Of a DNA stretch of 64,000 bases, positions 45,326-55,614 are shown in pieces. Each line of letters opens with the position of its first letter. Position 1 is the first letter of the stretch. Both the position numbers and the translations under genes were made by a program. The notes under the pieces were generated by a model. That model ran no database searches. It had not been told where the DNA came from and saw only the letters and a program-made list of their open reading frames with translations. Source of the stretch: Candolleomyces eurysporus (Eukaryota; Basidiomycota; Agaricomycetes; Agaricales; Psathyrellaceae); the NCBI GenBank assembly GCA_027579435.1, contig JANBPK010000873.1:1-64000 (forward strand), read 5' to 3'.

Positions 45326-46455
45326 ATGGTGGATGACCAGGGGTCGTTGGCAAATTATGTTGCAGTGGCGTTGACGTCGACGAAACCCAAGGATCCCTCG
45401 TTCTTCTCTGAATCGGCCCCGACGAGTCCTCAGCCTCCGAAACCCCATTCTGAGAGGCCGAACCCTACGCAACAGGCCCAGTGGACGAATGTCCTCCCGC
45501 CAGAGCTGTTGGAGGCATTCAAGGAGGAGGAGATGTACTTGGCGGCGAATCAGGGTCAGATCGACCCCCAGAATCATCACCATCGGGTGAGCGGGTTCGT
45601 CCCTTCACCCATCATTCCCCCTGCACCCACTCTGCCCAGACATCTCGACAAACTCATTCTGAACATGAAGGTGAGCCCTGGACCTGCCCTTGCGGCGGTG
45701 GGCAATGTCGGGCCTGTCGGGAATGCGGCTTCNGTGGTGCAAAGTGGAAGTTCTGGATTGCCTAGCGGTGTCAGAAGCGGCCAGGGAGGAAGGTGTCTTC
45801 AAGGAGAGATCGGACTAGGGAAGAGAGAAGGGAAGAGAGGAGGAGGGTTAGGGAGAGAGGATATTCAGACGTCACTTCCTCATGAAGGATGTCTCCACCA
45901 CCTCCACCACCTAGTGAAGTGGGGGAGATAGATCCGGCATTAGATGTCGACCAGGGGTATCATGCACAGTCTCTGGCCTCGCCCCTTGCTCGAGGGTCCG
46001 CCAGTCTTGGTGGAGAGCCTGGGGCGGATGTCTGGAGTGGACCTCTGACCCCCAGTGCAAGTGAACCTCCATCGACTGCAGCGACGTCGGCTGTTACGAC
46101 AGCCGCATCAGCCAATACACCTGCCATGCCTTCAATGCCTATCGCGCCATCGACTCCGGTCCCAAGTAGCTCAGGGGCGTCGGGTGTGGTGCCTTCAAGA
46201 ACCCTGGCGATTGATACGATGAAAATGCCCCCGTTTCGGACGGACGATGGGTCGGTGTTGCCTGTGCCGAGCCATGTAGCGCTGCACCATTTGTGTACGA
46301 GTGCGATTAGGAATGGGGTGCTGGCTGTGGGGAATACGGCGAGGTATAAGAAGAAAAAGTACCTGACTTTCATCATATTTACTGCTTTTTTCATGATATC
46401 CTTTTTCTTCTCTGCCCTTTGTTTTACATTTTCCCGTTTTCAATCCACTCTATAG
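45326..46455 (+). pseudogene. Truncated SNF1 beta-subunit copy
   Basis: It begins inside the carbohydrate-binding module (VDDQGSLANYVAVALTS), so the myristoylated leader and most of that module are missing. The linker and first ASC half match the full gene closely (TNVLPPELLEAF, LPRHLDKLIL). An Arg/Glu-rich stretch changes frame near 45780-45890, then the second half continues (SEVGEIDPALDVDQ). The final strand is lost: after YKKKKYLT the frame runs into unrelated hydrophobic residues (FIIFTAFFMISFFFSAL) and stops at 46455. No promoter or start context of its own is visible, and it follows the DUF2235 stop by about 40 bases. It should not make a working beta subunit. Confidence 0.85.
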
Positions 46456-46924
46456 ACGTTGATGCTGCTACCAACTGGTACTAGTACTGATCTCTCATGA
46501 TAACGCCTTTTTTACACACGATATGCGACGGGTCGCTGGTGCCACCCTCTTTTCTCGGCTCTCCGCGTCTTCTACATTCCACTGTTGTTCCTGCTGCTTC
46601 TACCAATGGATTCTCTGCATCTCTTCTCCCTCTCTGTCTCGTTTTGTTTGTTGTAATTGTACTCCTACTGCCTTCTGGAAATGTAGCTTAGTGGATTGTT
46701 CCCCGTACCGTATTTTTTNAGAGTTGCAGCATGCATGCTACATTAGATGAAATTTCTTGGGTTGGAATCAGAATTGCGGGGCGGAGAAGGAGGGAGGGGA
46801 TGGATAGGGGCGCTTGACCATTTTTGGGGTGAGTATGACATTCCCTCCCCAATACCACCACCATCACCACCACCGTCGTCGAAAAGTCAATGATATCCAC
46901 TGTCAAATCCTCTCCAGCAGCTAT

Positions 46925-47545
46925 TTAGAACTCTGGCTACCTTATTCCTGTCTCCCCGACAACGCGATAGGGCCGAAATAGTGTTCCACTGTTTCGAAGC
47001 AATCTCATTCTGGGTAGACGCTCCATCTGTTCGTTCTCGTGCTGTCTCTTGAGGATGCGCTTCTAGGCCAAGCCATCCAGTCGAGCGTTGTTTGTGAGTT
47101 CCTTCACTCTCTTCGCGTCGCTTCCTCGTCAACTCCCAATGCTCCGTTCCAATCGATGGGCAGTTGGGAGCGTGACATGGTCTTGCCTCGCTGACCTTCA
47201 CTTAGGACGTGTTTGATACCAATTTACGGACTCGTTCTGTTTCTTCACCTCCCTTTTCTAGTTGCTCTCTTCGCTCCAACGTAACTTTCGGTACTGCTGG
47301 CTGTACGGACCGCTGAATGACGTTTTCCACAAGTCCGCGTGGCGGAGCAACTCTTTTTTGGTGCAACTTGCTGGATCATCTTCGCGAAAGCGCGGAGGAG
47401 TGGGTGAAATATTGTACGTATGGGTCGCGAGGCGCTGCCAAGCAAAAAATTGGAAGGTTGACTTTGAAAATAACTGCGAAAGTATGCATTTGGTGGGTAA
47501 GCATTTTCCCGTCCCCGCATCCTTTGTTGCGAGGAACTGGATGGA
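46925..47545. other. Copy-B-specific stretch
   Basis: About 620 bases with no counterpart between 40350 and 40440 in copy A. Overlapping frames of 80-145 codons are present, none recognised. It is either an insertion in B or a deletion from A; no terminal repeats were seen. Confidence 0.5.
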
Positions 47546-47769
47546 GTTCCAGTTCGAGGCAGACGAGGTTAGGCCAATTGACAAGGGAGAGTTGGTAAGC
47601 GTTCAGTGGTCATTTGTGTATGCACCGGGAGTTGCTCTTTCCGGACCGTTCGAAGGTCTGCCATTTGATGTAGGAATGTTATTGTCCACGTTATTCTAGT
47701 CAATACGAACTGTGGATGAGATTGATGAGCTAGTAGCTGCGAGAAATCAATGCTTCAGAGAATCTCCAC

Positions 47770-48144
47770 CTAGTTGGACAGACTGAAAAACGGAGGTCCC
47801 ACTTGAAGCACAGACGAGCGATTGCAGCAAAGCAGCGTAACAGATCTTGGCAGACGACCGGAGTACGATATACCCTGATGTAATACCCGATTTAAAATGC
47901 CTTGGAACCGGCGTTCTGGGATGACTGCGAATTGCAGGATGCCAGCTAGGGTTTCAGGGGTTAGTTTCCACCAAGGGGAAAGGATCACTATCCGAATATC
48001 ATCTTTTTTTCCTCTGAGGGACTTGTTTTGCGATTGTACTTGATCATGAGACAGTCGCGCTTGGAGAACCGTGATTTTGCCTTGAGGCCGCTTCAACTCT
48101 ATATTGATGTTGCGTAGCGTCTGTGAGTTTGAAGTATCAAACAT
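47770..48144 (-). pseudogene. F-box N-terminal relic, copy B
   Basis: A 124-codon frame reads LRNINIELKRPQGKITVLQ, an F-box lead-in coil, and then KLTPETLAGILQFAVIPERR in F-box position. It lacks the leucine-rich C-terminal part and ends soon after. The equivalent DNA in copy A is frame-broken. It is probably non-functional. Confidence 0.5.
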
Positions 48145-48374
48145 TACAACTGCAAGTACTCAGCATTCGCCAGTGACCACACGTCATGGGTAAGTATTCT
48201 CTTTTTGGAACGGCCCAGTTCCCGAGGGTACTCTTGATTCTTCCCCTTGGTTCAGTTTATCTAGGTCGACCGGAAGCCTTCAGGCACGCGATCCGGTTGA
48301 AGCAGTGATAAACAAGTACAATTAACGCGACGTCACGTACATGGTACATACCTGTGTCTTCTCCAACAACCACC

Positions 48375-50101
48375 ATGTTTGGTCTCCTGTATTCTTTAAC
48401 AGATGCTGGGAAACAAATGCTTTCAGGTCTCTTATGGGTAGGCTCTCGAAGTCTTCAGATTAGTTTAGAACTAAGCTTGGCGTAGGCTGGGCCTCGTCCG
48501 CAGGGATTGCTCGCGCTTCCAACGGAGATTCTCCTGCTAATTATGAGGGAACTCGAATGGGATGATGTTATCCGTCTCCGAGCTGTAAGTTGCCACTTGT
48601 ATGATCTAAATATCCCGCGCTGAATTGTGTGGCAGACATGCAAGACTCTGCGAGCGCCGACCCACTTGAAGGAGTTGTGGACGCATCTCTTTCGCCGACA
48701 TCTAGACTCCGCGCTGCCTACCCCATTCATTCTTCCCAAGCCACTCTCAGAGTGCTCCTCGATTGACATTGAACGAATTGTCTGGAAATCACAGGCCAGC
48801 CTAAGCATTCCTCACCCATTACAGGTGGACAAGTCGCATTTGTTCAATATCCCGAACACTGAAATCACAAGACTGCGCCTGGTCCCAGGTGGTAGATGGC
48901 TGCTGGCAGGCTGTGAAGACGGTTCTGTCTGGTGGTTTGACCTAGATTCTTGTCTCTCTCCCGGAGCCAAATCTTCGGGTGCAGGAGGACCCAATTTACT
49001 ATTGGCGTCGCCTTTACTAGGGAACGAGGCTTCCGAGAATGATGCTAATGTCATCTTTTCTATCGATTACACCTCCGAGAGTTCAGGCGCAAACATCAAA
49101 AGCCAGTTCCAGAACCTCGAGCATTTCAACCTTGCCGTCGCCGTGACCTACTTGTCCACCAACCTTGACTATTCCAAAAACTCCTTCCAGGTTTGGAGAG
49201 TGAATATAACTCCCAATAGATTGTCAGCTGGGATCAAAGCCCACGAATGCCTTTCTTCCTTTTTCGAGGACACCAAATGTAGTATCGTGTCCATCTCTCT
49301 GTATGGTGTCGATCTGGCGTACTGCCTCGCATTACCCCGCCATATCACTGTCATCGTAGACTGGCGCGTGGTCAACGGCAAACAAGCTGGTCTCGACCAG
49401 GGCTTTATGCGATGGTATCTTTGGCCAGCAGCTGGTAGGGTAAGACCGAATTTCATTCTTCACTGGTGGCAAACAAACAACTGATTTATCCTCTCTCTCA
49501 GCGAGTATTCCTCCTTCCAGGTGACCTGCTTCTGCTATTATCACCCACGGTGGAAAACGTTCGGCTCTGGAAGTGGCGAAAATCCGCGGCATATTCAGAC
49601 CTATCACCATCGAGGGCTTGGAACCTCGAGCCAGAGGGTCCATTTTGGCAATATGAGCTACTTTGTTGGCCATGCAGCGTGGGCGACATCCTTCCTCCTG
49701 TTAAAGTCAATGGCAATCTCCAATGTGCCGTGCCGACTTCTGAACGTGGAGTGTTCCTACTGTCTGTCCCAGAAGAAAACCCCAATCTCTCCTCCATCAC
49801 CTGCAGGCATGTTCTTACGGGAGATCTCAGTGACCCAAAGGAGCGTTGCTCCCCATTCGGATTCCGTTACTGCCTTATTTTTGAAAGGAAGTCGGGTTGG
49901 ACGCTTATGCCGTACCAAGAGGACCCGATTCCCGAAAGTATCACGATCGATTCACGCTACGCTAGAATCACGTCAAACAGTTCCAACTTGTCTGACATTG
50001 ACAATCCACTACAAGTTGCCCTTGACCAATATACACATTGGATCGTAGTATCTAACCGTAACAGGTTCTTTGTCGCGGATCTTACCCTTTCTTCGGCATA
50101 G
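48375..50101 (+). CDS. F-box protein
   Basis: The second exon opens GLLALPTEILLLIMREL and continues EWDDVIRLRA^TCKTLRAPTHLKEL, a clear F-box (Skp1-binding) motif. A first exon from ATG 48375 (MFGLLYSLTDAGKQML) joins in frame via a GTAGGC...GCAG intron, but this start is uncertain. After the F-box come LTRLRLVPGGRWLLAGCEDG-type strands (ITRLRLVPGGRWLLAGC), WWFDLDSC and later VENVRLWKWRK, suggesting a beta-propeller-like substrate domain. A further intron near 49440-49500 leads to the stop at 50101. Length is about 540 residues. It probably serves an SCF ubiquitin ligase; target unknown. Its 5' end lies just beyond the end of duplication copy B. Confidence 0.75.
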
Positions 50102-50229
50102 CCTTCCTCCAAGCCACCATCAGCTTTTGTATGTTCTTAGGGTTAGTAGTTGCCTGTCCAGCGTAGTCAATATCCACACCAATTGAGGATGTATTAATGA
50201 CGCACCCAGCCTGTAATGGCCTTGAGAAT

Positions 50230-51999
50230 TCACTTGCTACGATCATCAAAGTCTTCCGGAATCTCAATGTCTCTGGGGTTTTCTGTGAGCCAGTTTACTG
50301 TGGCGGCATCATAGTGGTACCCCTCCTGGGTAACTGAGGGTTTCCAAGTTATACCGAAGATCCATTTATGTCCATCCGTCAAGCACCAGGGAACAGCGCG
50401 TCGCTCCGTCCTCTGCAACCTGGTATTTCCGGTACGTTGTCAGCAAAGATACACGGGAAATACTTTGGGGTTAATACATACACAGCTATGCTCTGTGCAA
50501 TGACTTGTGGACTGTGCTTTTCTAGCTCCTCCAGTTTCGCAAGCAAATGCTTCGTCTCTATGATGCAAAGCAGGAACGCCAAGCCTTCGGGTTCCAACTC
50601 TTTGACTGCCTGTGTGACGTCATCCATAGTCTTCGCCTTCTTCAGCCCTAGAACGACGGTTAGAAATTTTGAAAGGAACTGAGGGTCATGATATACGTAC
50701 TCAGTAAGCGCGCTTGCTTGAGAGAGGAAGAAATAATAGCAAGATAGTCCAACCGCCCGATGAGGCGGGTGCCAGTTTTACTAAATACGATCAAATCTAC
50801 ATCGAAGGCAGAGCTTCCTTCCGTGTTGTTTGCCATGGACATCTCCTTGGAAGACTCATCGATTTGACGAGTATCCAACCTGACTTCGAACAGCATTGTG
50901 GTCCCACCTTCCTTATCCAAACTCTTCGCTTTCACGATGCGTACGATAGATTTACCGAAATCGTCAGCGATACAACGAGACCAGGCTTCATACTAGTACA
51001 CAACATATTGTCAGTAGAAATTTCACCGATATATATTTGAGATGCGGGACAAACCTGGTTGCCGAGAGAGGTGAGGGTAGTCTTGACATTCTCGCCAAGA
51101 AGGAAACGTTCCTTTTCCTCCCATCTGGCATCGAAATTGTCCGAAGAAAGATGCTCGCTCTCGCCAAGCAGTTTGTCCGTGTGCTTATCGACTAATACCA
51201 TTAAATCATGTCCAGGTGAAGCAGCCTTCACACCCATGTCGTCTGAGTCTTTCTTTGTGACTTGAGAAAATTGAATAGTCTAATATTGGGTCGAATGAAG
51301 CATTGACACATGCAGAATCGGGCAGTTACATACCTTGATTGTCGTCAGATTCGGTATCTTTTTCCGCAGCTCTCTGAGGGCTAGGATTGCCTCGATTCGG
51401 TCTGTGATTTCAACCTCGAAAAGATTAAATAGGTCACTACCCGGTTTGAGTTCCTGGATCGCCTCTTGATAGGCCTTGCGAATCTCTGGTGAAAGTTTGT
51501 TAGTCAGGCGTGTTTGCATTTGCCTCGGCTCAGCTTCCTTCCCTTTTGACAATGACTTTGCGTTGGTATTTCCCTGATACGAGTTTAGAAGACATGGAAC
51601 CTGGTTAGAGTATTTTGCATCGGTACACTCACGTCGCTCACCTTGGCTCTCCTTGACACATTCTTACGAAGATTCTTGCTCGAGGTTGGTGCCACCGGAG
51701 GGTCTTCAGGCGTGGTAGAAAGCGACTTGGTGGGAACCTCGTCATCGAAAGTGTTAGCATCCTCAGGCTCGACGTCTGAGGCGGCTCTTCCAGAACGACC
51801 TCGACAGCAAGTATTTGGACATAGGGATTGCAGCATCCGGAGTTTGGTGAATTCGCTGTCGAGAACAATGCCCCCGTCATCAGAAATCTCCACGAGCGCA
51901 TCGATTAGTATCGTATTCAAATTGCTCATGAGCGTTTTGACAAATTCGTGCACGGCCAGAGCAAGTGCAGTCCCACTCGAAGTCGATGGAGGCCCCATA
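50230..51999 (-). CDS. Unrecognised multi-exon protein
   Basis: A coherent gene of about seven exons, though I do not recognise the family. It starts MGPPSTSSGTALALAVHE (51999), followed by a charged linker (VEPEDANTFDDEV, KNLRKNVSRRAK). Later exons, all joining in frame at GT-AG sites, read LSPEIRKAYQEAIQELK, IEAILALRELRKKIPNLT, HDLMVLVDKHTDKLLG, YEAWSRCIADDFGKSIV, LFEVRLDTRQIDES, MDDVTQAVKELEPEGLA and RTERRAVPWCLTDGHKW. It ends IPEDFDDRSK. The protein is soluble, mixed alpha/beta, about 480 residues, with no signal peptide. It converges with the F-box gene, with about 130 bases between stops. Frame integrity across many introns argues that it is functional. Confidence 0.6.
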
Positions 52000-53379
52000 T
52001 CAGTGGGCAAGCTAGCAAAATATGAGTGGCAATCAAACGAGTAAAGCAGAAGAAACAGTGACACTACCTTAGGGTGGGAGCTGGAATGCTATCGATCTGT
52101 TGGGAGTGAAGAGTCGGAGGGAGACAGCAAGGGAGCAGGAAAAGAGTGCAGGGGTGGATAACAGCACTCAACCACCTTTAATATTTCCGACGAGAATTCG
52201 CCAACCATCAGCGTGCCGGTGCGAGTTCCAATGCTCATCGATGAAAATTCATCTTAAGATGGCAGTTGGGATCCAATTGTGTGCGGCGATGTGCCACACG
52301 TTGCCTCGATCTGGAGAGCGCTGCTCGATTTTCACGCAAGCCGTCGAGTGTTCTGATAGTCACAAGGTCCTTTTGTTCTCCTTGATCACATCCAAATCCA
52401 ATCGCCAAGAAAAACACGGAAAACATGAGGGTACTCGGGAACTTCAAGCTGGCGCTCGTACCTGCAGTCAGAATGACGGAAGAGAGTACAGTCGGCAGGT
52501 TGATGTCAACTCTCCAGTGGCACACACTGATAAAATGCATGCCGCCGAAACCTCATCGATTTGAATTTCCCGATGCCCTTTTTTTCTCCGCAGGTTCGTG
52601 CCTCAAGCTTTTCAACTCGGACTATAGCTTACGGTCGTGGTCAACCAACCTCAATAGGTGCTGGTTCCCCTCGCTCTTTTGAGAATGAAAATAAATCCAA
52701 TTAGATATCATACAACTTCCCTAAGAATTGCTCCCGTGCTCGTACTCTCAGGGTTGTTGGGCTGCATCACCGTTTGGATTGCAAGGAGTAGTCATTGCAT
52801 TGTGGCAAAGTACTTTGAAAAGGTAAGCACGAGTCAAAAGCGCCACCGTGTCAAAACTAGAGGGGTTATTCCGAAATCCTTGAAGGTTCTGTCACCCATT
52901 TGTCCTCGGCTGGAGCAACATCATTTAGACGCAAACCGTCTGTAACGTGGGTTAAGCGGTATTATCAGGATTGGCCCTCCTGTTCAAGCTTCATAAGCAC
53001 AATCAGGACAAAATCAATTTCAAATTACTCATCGAGACGGATACTCGGACGCCATCCAGGTTTGGATGCAAATAACTTCGCTTGGTACTTTTATGAGATA
53101 GTTGACTAAGCAGCAAACAAGAGCTTTCTGAGCGGCAACATCCGGCATTTCGTTAGAGGCAATAACGCTTCCTATTTCGGGGCATGATATGTACAAAAAT
53201 CTGTACAGAAACCGCCTCAGGGATCCAATGTTACTGTGGTTTGTCAGTCTCCCGACTCGGAATTACCTGGGAAAAAGGGTTATCTTCTGTTTTCTATATT
53301 CATCTTTGAGACCAGGATTGGAGTATTTAAGAGCGACATACTTCACCACCGTTTACCATCCAAACACATTTGCGTCAGC
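52000..53379. other. 1.4 kb without a firm gene
   Basis: A plus frame at 52685-52945 contains one hydrophobic helix (APVLVLSGLLGCITVWIA) and could be a small membrane protein, but it has no homology I recognise. The rest looks non-coding. Confidence 0.35.
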
Positions 53380-54207
53380 ATGATCACCCTCTACGATTTC
53401 GCCGTCAATCCACCCAACAAAAGCATTTCGCCCTTTGCTTGGAGGGTCAGGTGCGACGTCTTCTTCAATTATTGTAATATTTTGACCCTGACCTATGACC
53501 CTCTAATGAATCTATACAGGCTTGCGCTCAACATCAAGGGCATCAAACACCAGACCGAATGGCTCGATTATCCAAAAATCGAGGAGCAGTCCAAGAAGCT
53601 CGGGATTCCTCCAAGTGAGATAAAACCAGACGGAAAGCCGTTTTATAGTATCCCCGCAATCTACGATCCTTCAACCAACACTCGAATCTCTGACTCGCTC
53701 AAGATCATCGAGTACCTTGACAAGACCTACCCGGACACACCACAGATCATAACCCCCGGAACGAGCATCCTCAACGCCAGCTTTAGCTGGGCGATTGGAA
53801 AGTCTATTTTCACTCTCTATCCTCTCGTGGCTCCCCACATGATCTCCAATTCGACTGGAGAAACTTCATCCATCTTTCGGGCGAGGTTTGAAGGCAGGGT
53901 GAAAATGACGCTTGAAGAATTCGAGAATGACAAGGCACTACCTGCAAAAATTTGGGCAGAGAGTGAAGAAGCTTTCACGACTGCGAGCGCGTGGTTTAAG
54001 ACCCCCGACGGTCAAGAGCGACTTCAGCCTTGGATCATGGGTCAGGAAATCACGTTTGCCGACCTCATTGTTGGGGCGGCGTTGGCATGGGCTGTGTATA
54101 GTACTGGTGGAGAAGATGCTGAGGTATGGAAGAGGGTTGCAAGTTGGGACGATGGAAGGTGGAAAGCTTTCTGGGAGAAGATGAAGCCTTACGCAATCGT
54201 TTACTGA
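53380..54207 (+). CDS. Glutathione S-transferase, Ure2/GstA-like (GST 1)
   Basis: Two exons (53380-53450, 53520-54207), 252 residues. It starts MITLYDFAVNPPNKSISP, a thioredoxin-fold beginning, and the splice gives AWRVRLALNIKGI. ISDSLKIIEYLD supplies the Ser/Asp glutathione-binding corner. The C-terminal helical domain ends QPWIMGQEITFADLIVG and AFWEKMKPYAIVY. It conjugates or reduces substrates with glutathione in the cytosol. It has the same exon layout (71-base exon 1) as the GST gene at 62296-63154, so the two are paralogs. Confidence 0.92.
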   Translation: MITLYDFAVNPPNKSISPFAWRVRCDVFFNYCNILTLTYDPLMNLYRLALNIKGIKHQTEWLDYPKIEEQSKKLGIPPSEIKPDGKPFYSIPAIYDPSTNTRISDSLKIIEYLDKTYPDTPQIITPGTSILNASFSWAIGKSIFTLYPLVAPHMISNSTGETSSIFRARFEGRVKMTLEEFENDKALPAKIWAESEEAFTTASAWFKTPDGQERLQPWIMGQEITFADLIVGAALAWAVYSTGGEDAEVWKRVASWDDGRWKAFWEKMKPYAIVY

Positions 54208-54584
54208 GCTTGTAATATCCCTTAGAATTGCGCTTCTCTTTAGTTCTTGGTTTCAATGGGTTTCAATGAATTAGGACTCAATGTAAAGCTTTCTTATATA
54301 GCTATGTACATCGCCTATTGTCCTCACGAGAGACTTTTGAGTGATCTCCCTACGATCAACGCTATTGTCTCTTGAGCCACGACATAAGGCCAGTGTTGAT
54401 GGTGGATGCTGGCTGTGCCCGTGCCATCATTGAGGATCACCATGAACGCCAGTGGACTTGGTTGGGCCCTGTTTATCACTACGGAGCACTTCACAGTGAT
54501 CGGTATGATTCGAAACCGAACACGCTTTCCATCCCCAAATCATTCTCTACTCTATCCTAACACTCAGGTTTAGAAGAAGCCACC
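54208..54584. other. Short intergenic stretch
   Basis: 3' flank of GST 1 and upstream region of the broken oxygenase gene. No feature recognised. Confidence 0.5.
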
Positions 54585-55360
54585 ATGATCGAGTCGAGTT
54601 CTACGGCCACTCTCATCGAGTTTTCTAGCACATCGTTGGCAGCCAACTATGCAAGCATTTACGCCAAAATAGTCGACGACGTTTTCACCGAGGAAGCGTG
54701 TGCTGAGATCATAATACGGCTCCCCACTAATGGAAGCCAGCTGGCTTGAGCACGACGGAGCCCACTCAAACCGTGCATACAGACTTTCGCGACAGCGATC
54801 GCGCATTGGTATTTGACGACCGAGTCGCTGCCAAAACCTATGAGCACCTCCGCCCATTGGTCCCCGAAATACACGAGATTAGTCCTACTGGCGAGTGGCC
54901 CTTGATCACAGGCAAAGCCGTTAGGAAACAAGGCCCAACGTGGAAGCTCGTCAGGTATGCCATCCGATTCGTGTATCAACAAAATCGAATTGATATTGAC
55001 GGACCCTTACCACATGTAATTGAAAGGGTCAACCCACGCCTCAGCTTTCTGCGCTACGGACCAGGCCATTACTTCAAACCTCACTGTGATGGTCTCGTCG
55101 AACTCGAAGAGGAGAACCAAAAAGCGTTCGTCACACTCCACATGTACCTCAACGACCGCGACCAGAATGGCGTCAAGCTACAAGGAGGCTCCACCCGGTT
55201 TTGGACACCGAACAAGAAGCACTTCCTTGACGTCGAGCCCAAAATATAACGCGTTCTTGTGTTTCAGCAACGAATGATCGTTCATAGTGGCGAAGAAGTC
55301 CTTGCCGGGACGAACTTGTATACGGCGCGGAGCGATTTCATGTTCGAGCAAACACCATAA
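54585..55360 (+). pseudogene. 2-oxoglutarate/Fe(II) oxygenase (prolyl-4-hydroxylase-like), broken
   Basis: It starts MIESSSTATLIEFSS and FTEEACAEIII. The frame must then shift near 54720-54745 to reach WKPAGLSTTEPTQTVHTDFR. A normal intron (about 54956-55026) gives WKLVRVNPRLSFLRYGPG and HYFKPHCDGL, which carries the HxD iron ligands. ATLHMYLND-like VTLHMYLNDRDQ and GGSTRFW follow. A TAA at 55247-55249 then interrupts DVEPKI*RVLVFQQR in frame. The distal iron-ligand His (VHSGEEV) and the 2-oxoglutarate-binding Arg region lie after this stop. With a frameshift and a nonsense codon, a working enzyme is unlikely unless both are sequencing errors. Confidence 0.7.
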
Positions 55361-55614
55361 TCGTTACATACAAGGGACTCCGTGTAACAGTTGAACGCAA
55401 CAAAATATAATACAATCGCATTTGAGTATGCCCTCTTCTTTCCAAGAAAATATGCTAAGCAATCCACGTTCCCTTTCATTCGTGGTTACTACTAATACTA
55501 ATATGCATTGGGCAAACTGTTTCTCGCTCGCTACATGCAACTTGATACACAGTGGCTTAGTGGTCGAATTCTTATTCATATCGTGCTTCCAGAAATGTCC
55601 CTTTTTTCCAGCCC

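Larger units (their letters stand above)
43540..48230. repeat. Segmental duplication, copy B (shortened)
   Basis: Matches copy A from the DUF2235 coding start onward. The offset to copy A is about 10.4 kb across DUF2235 and about 6.8 kb from the beta-subunit gene on. The junction near 45305-45327 therefore marks loss of about 3.5 kb that holds the MAPKK and the 5' half of the beta-subunit gene. A copy-B-only stretch lies at about 46925-47545. The far end (48187-48235) repeats the ATGG/GTAAGT start context of the fused gene. Confidence 0.85.
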
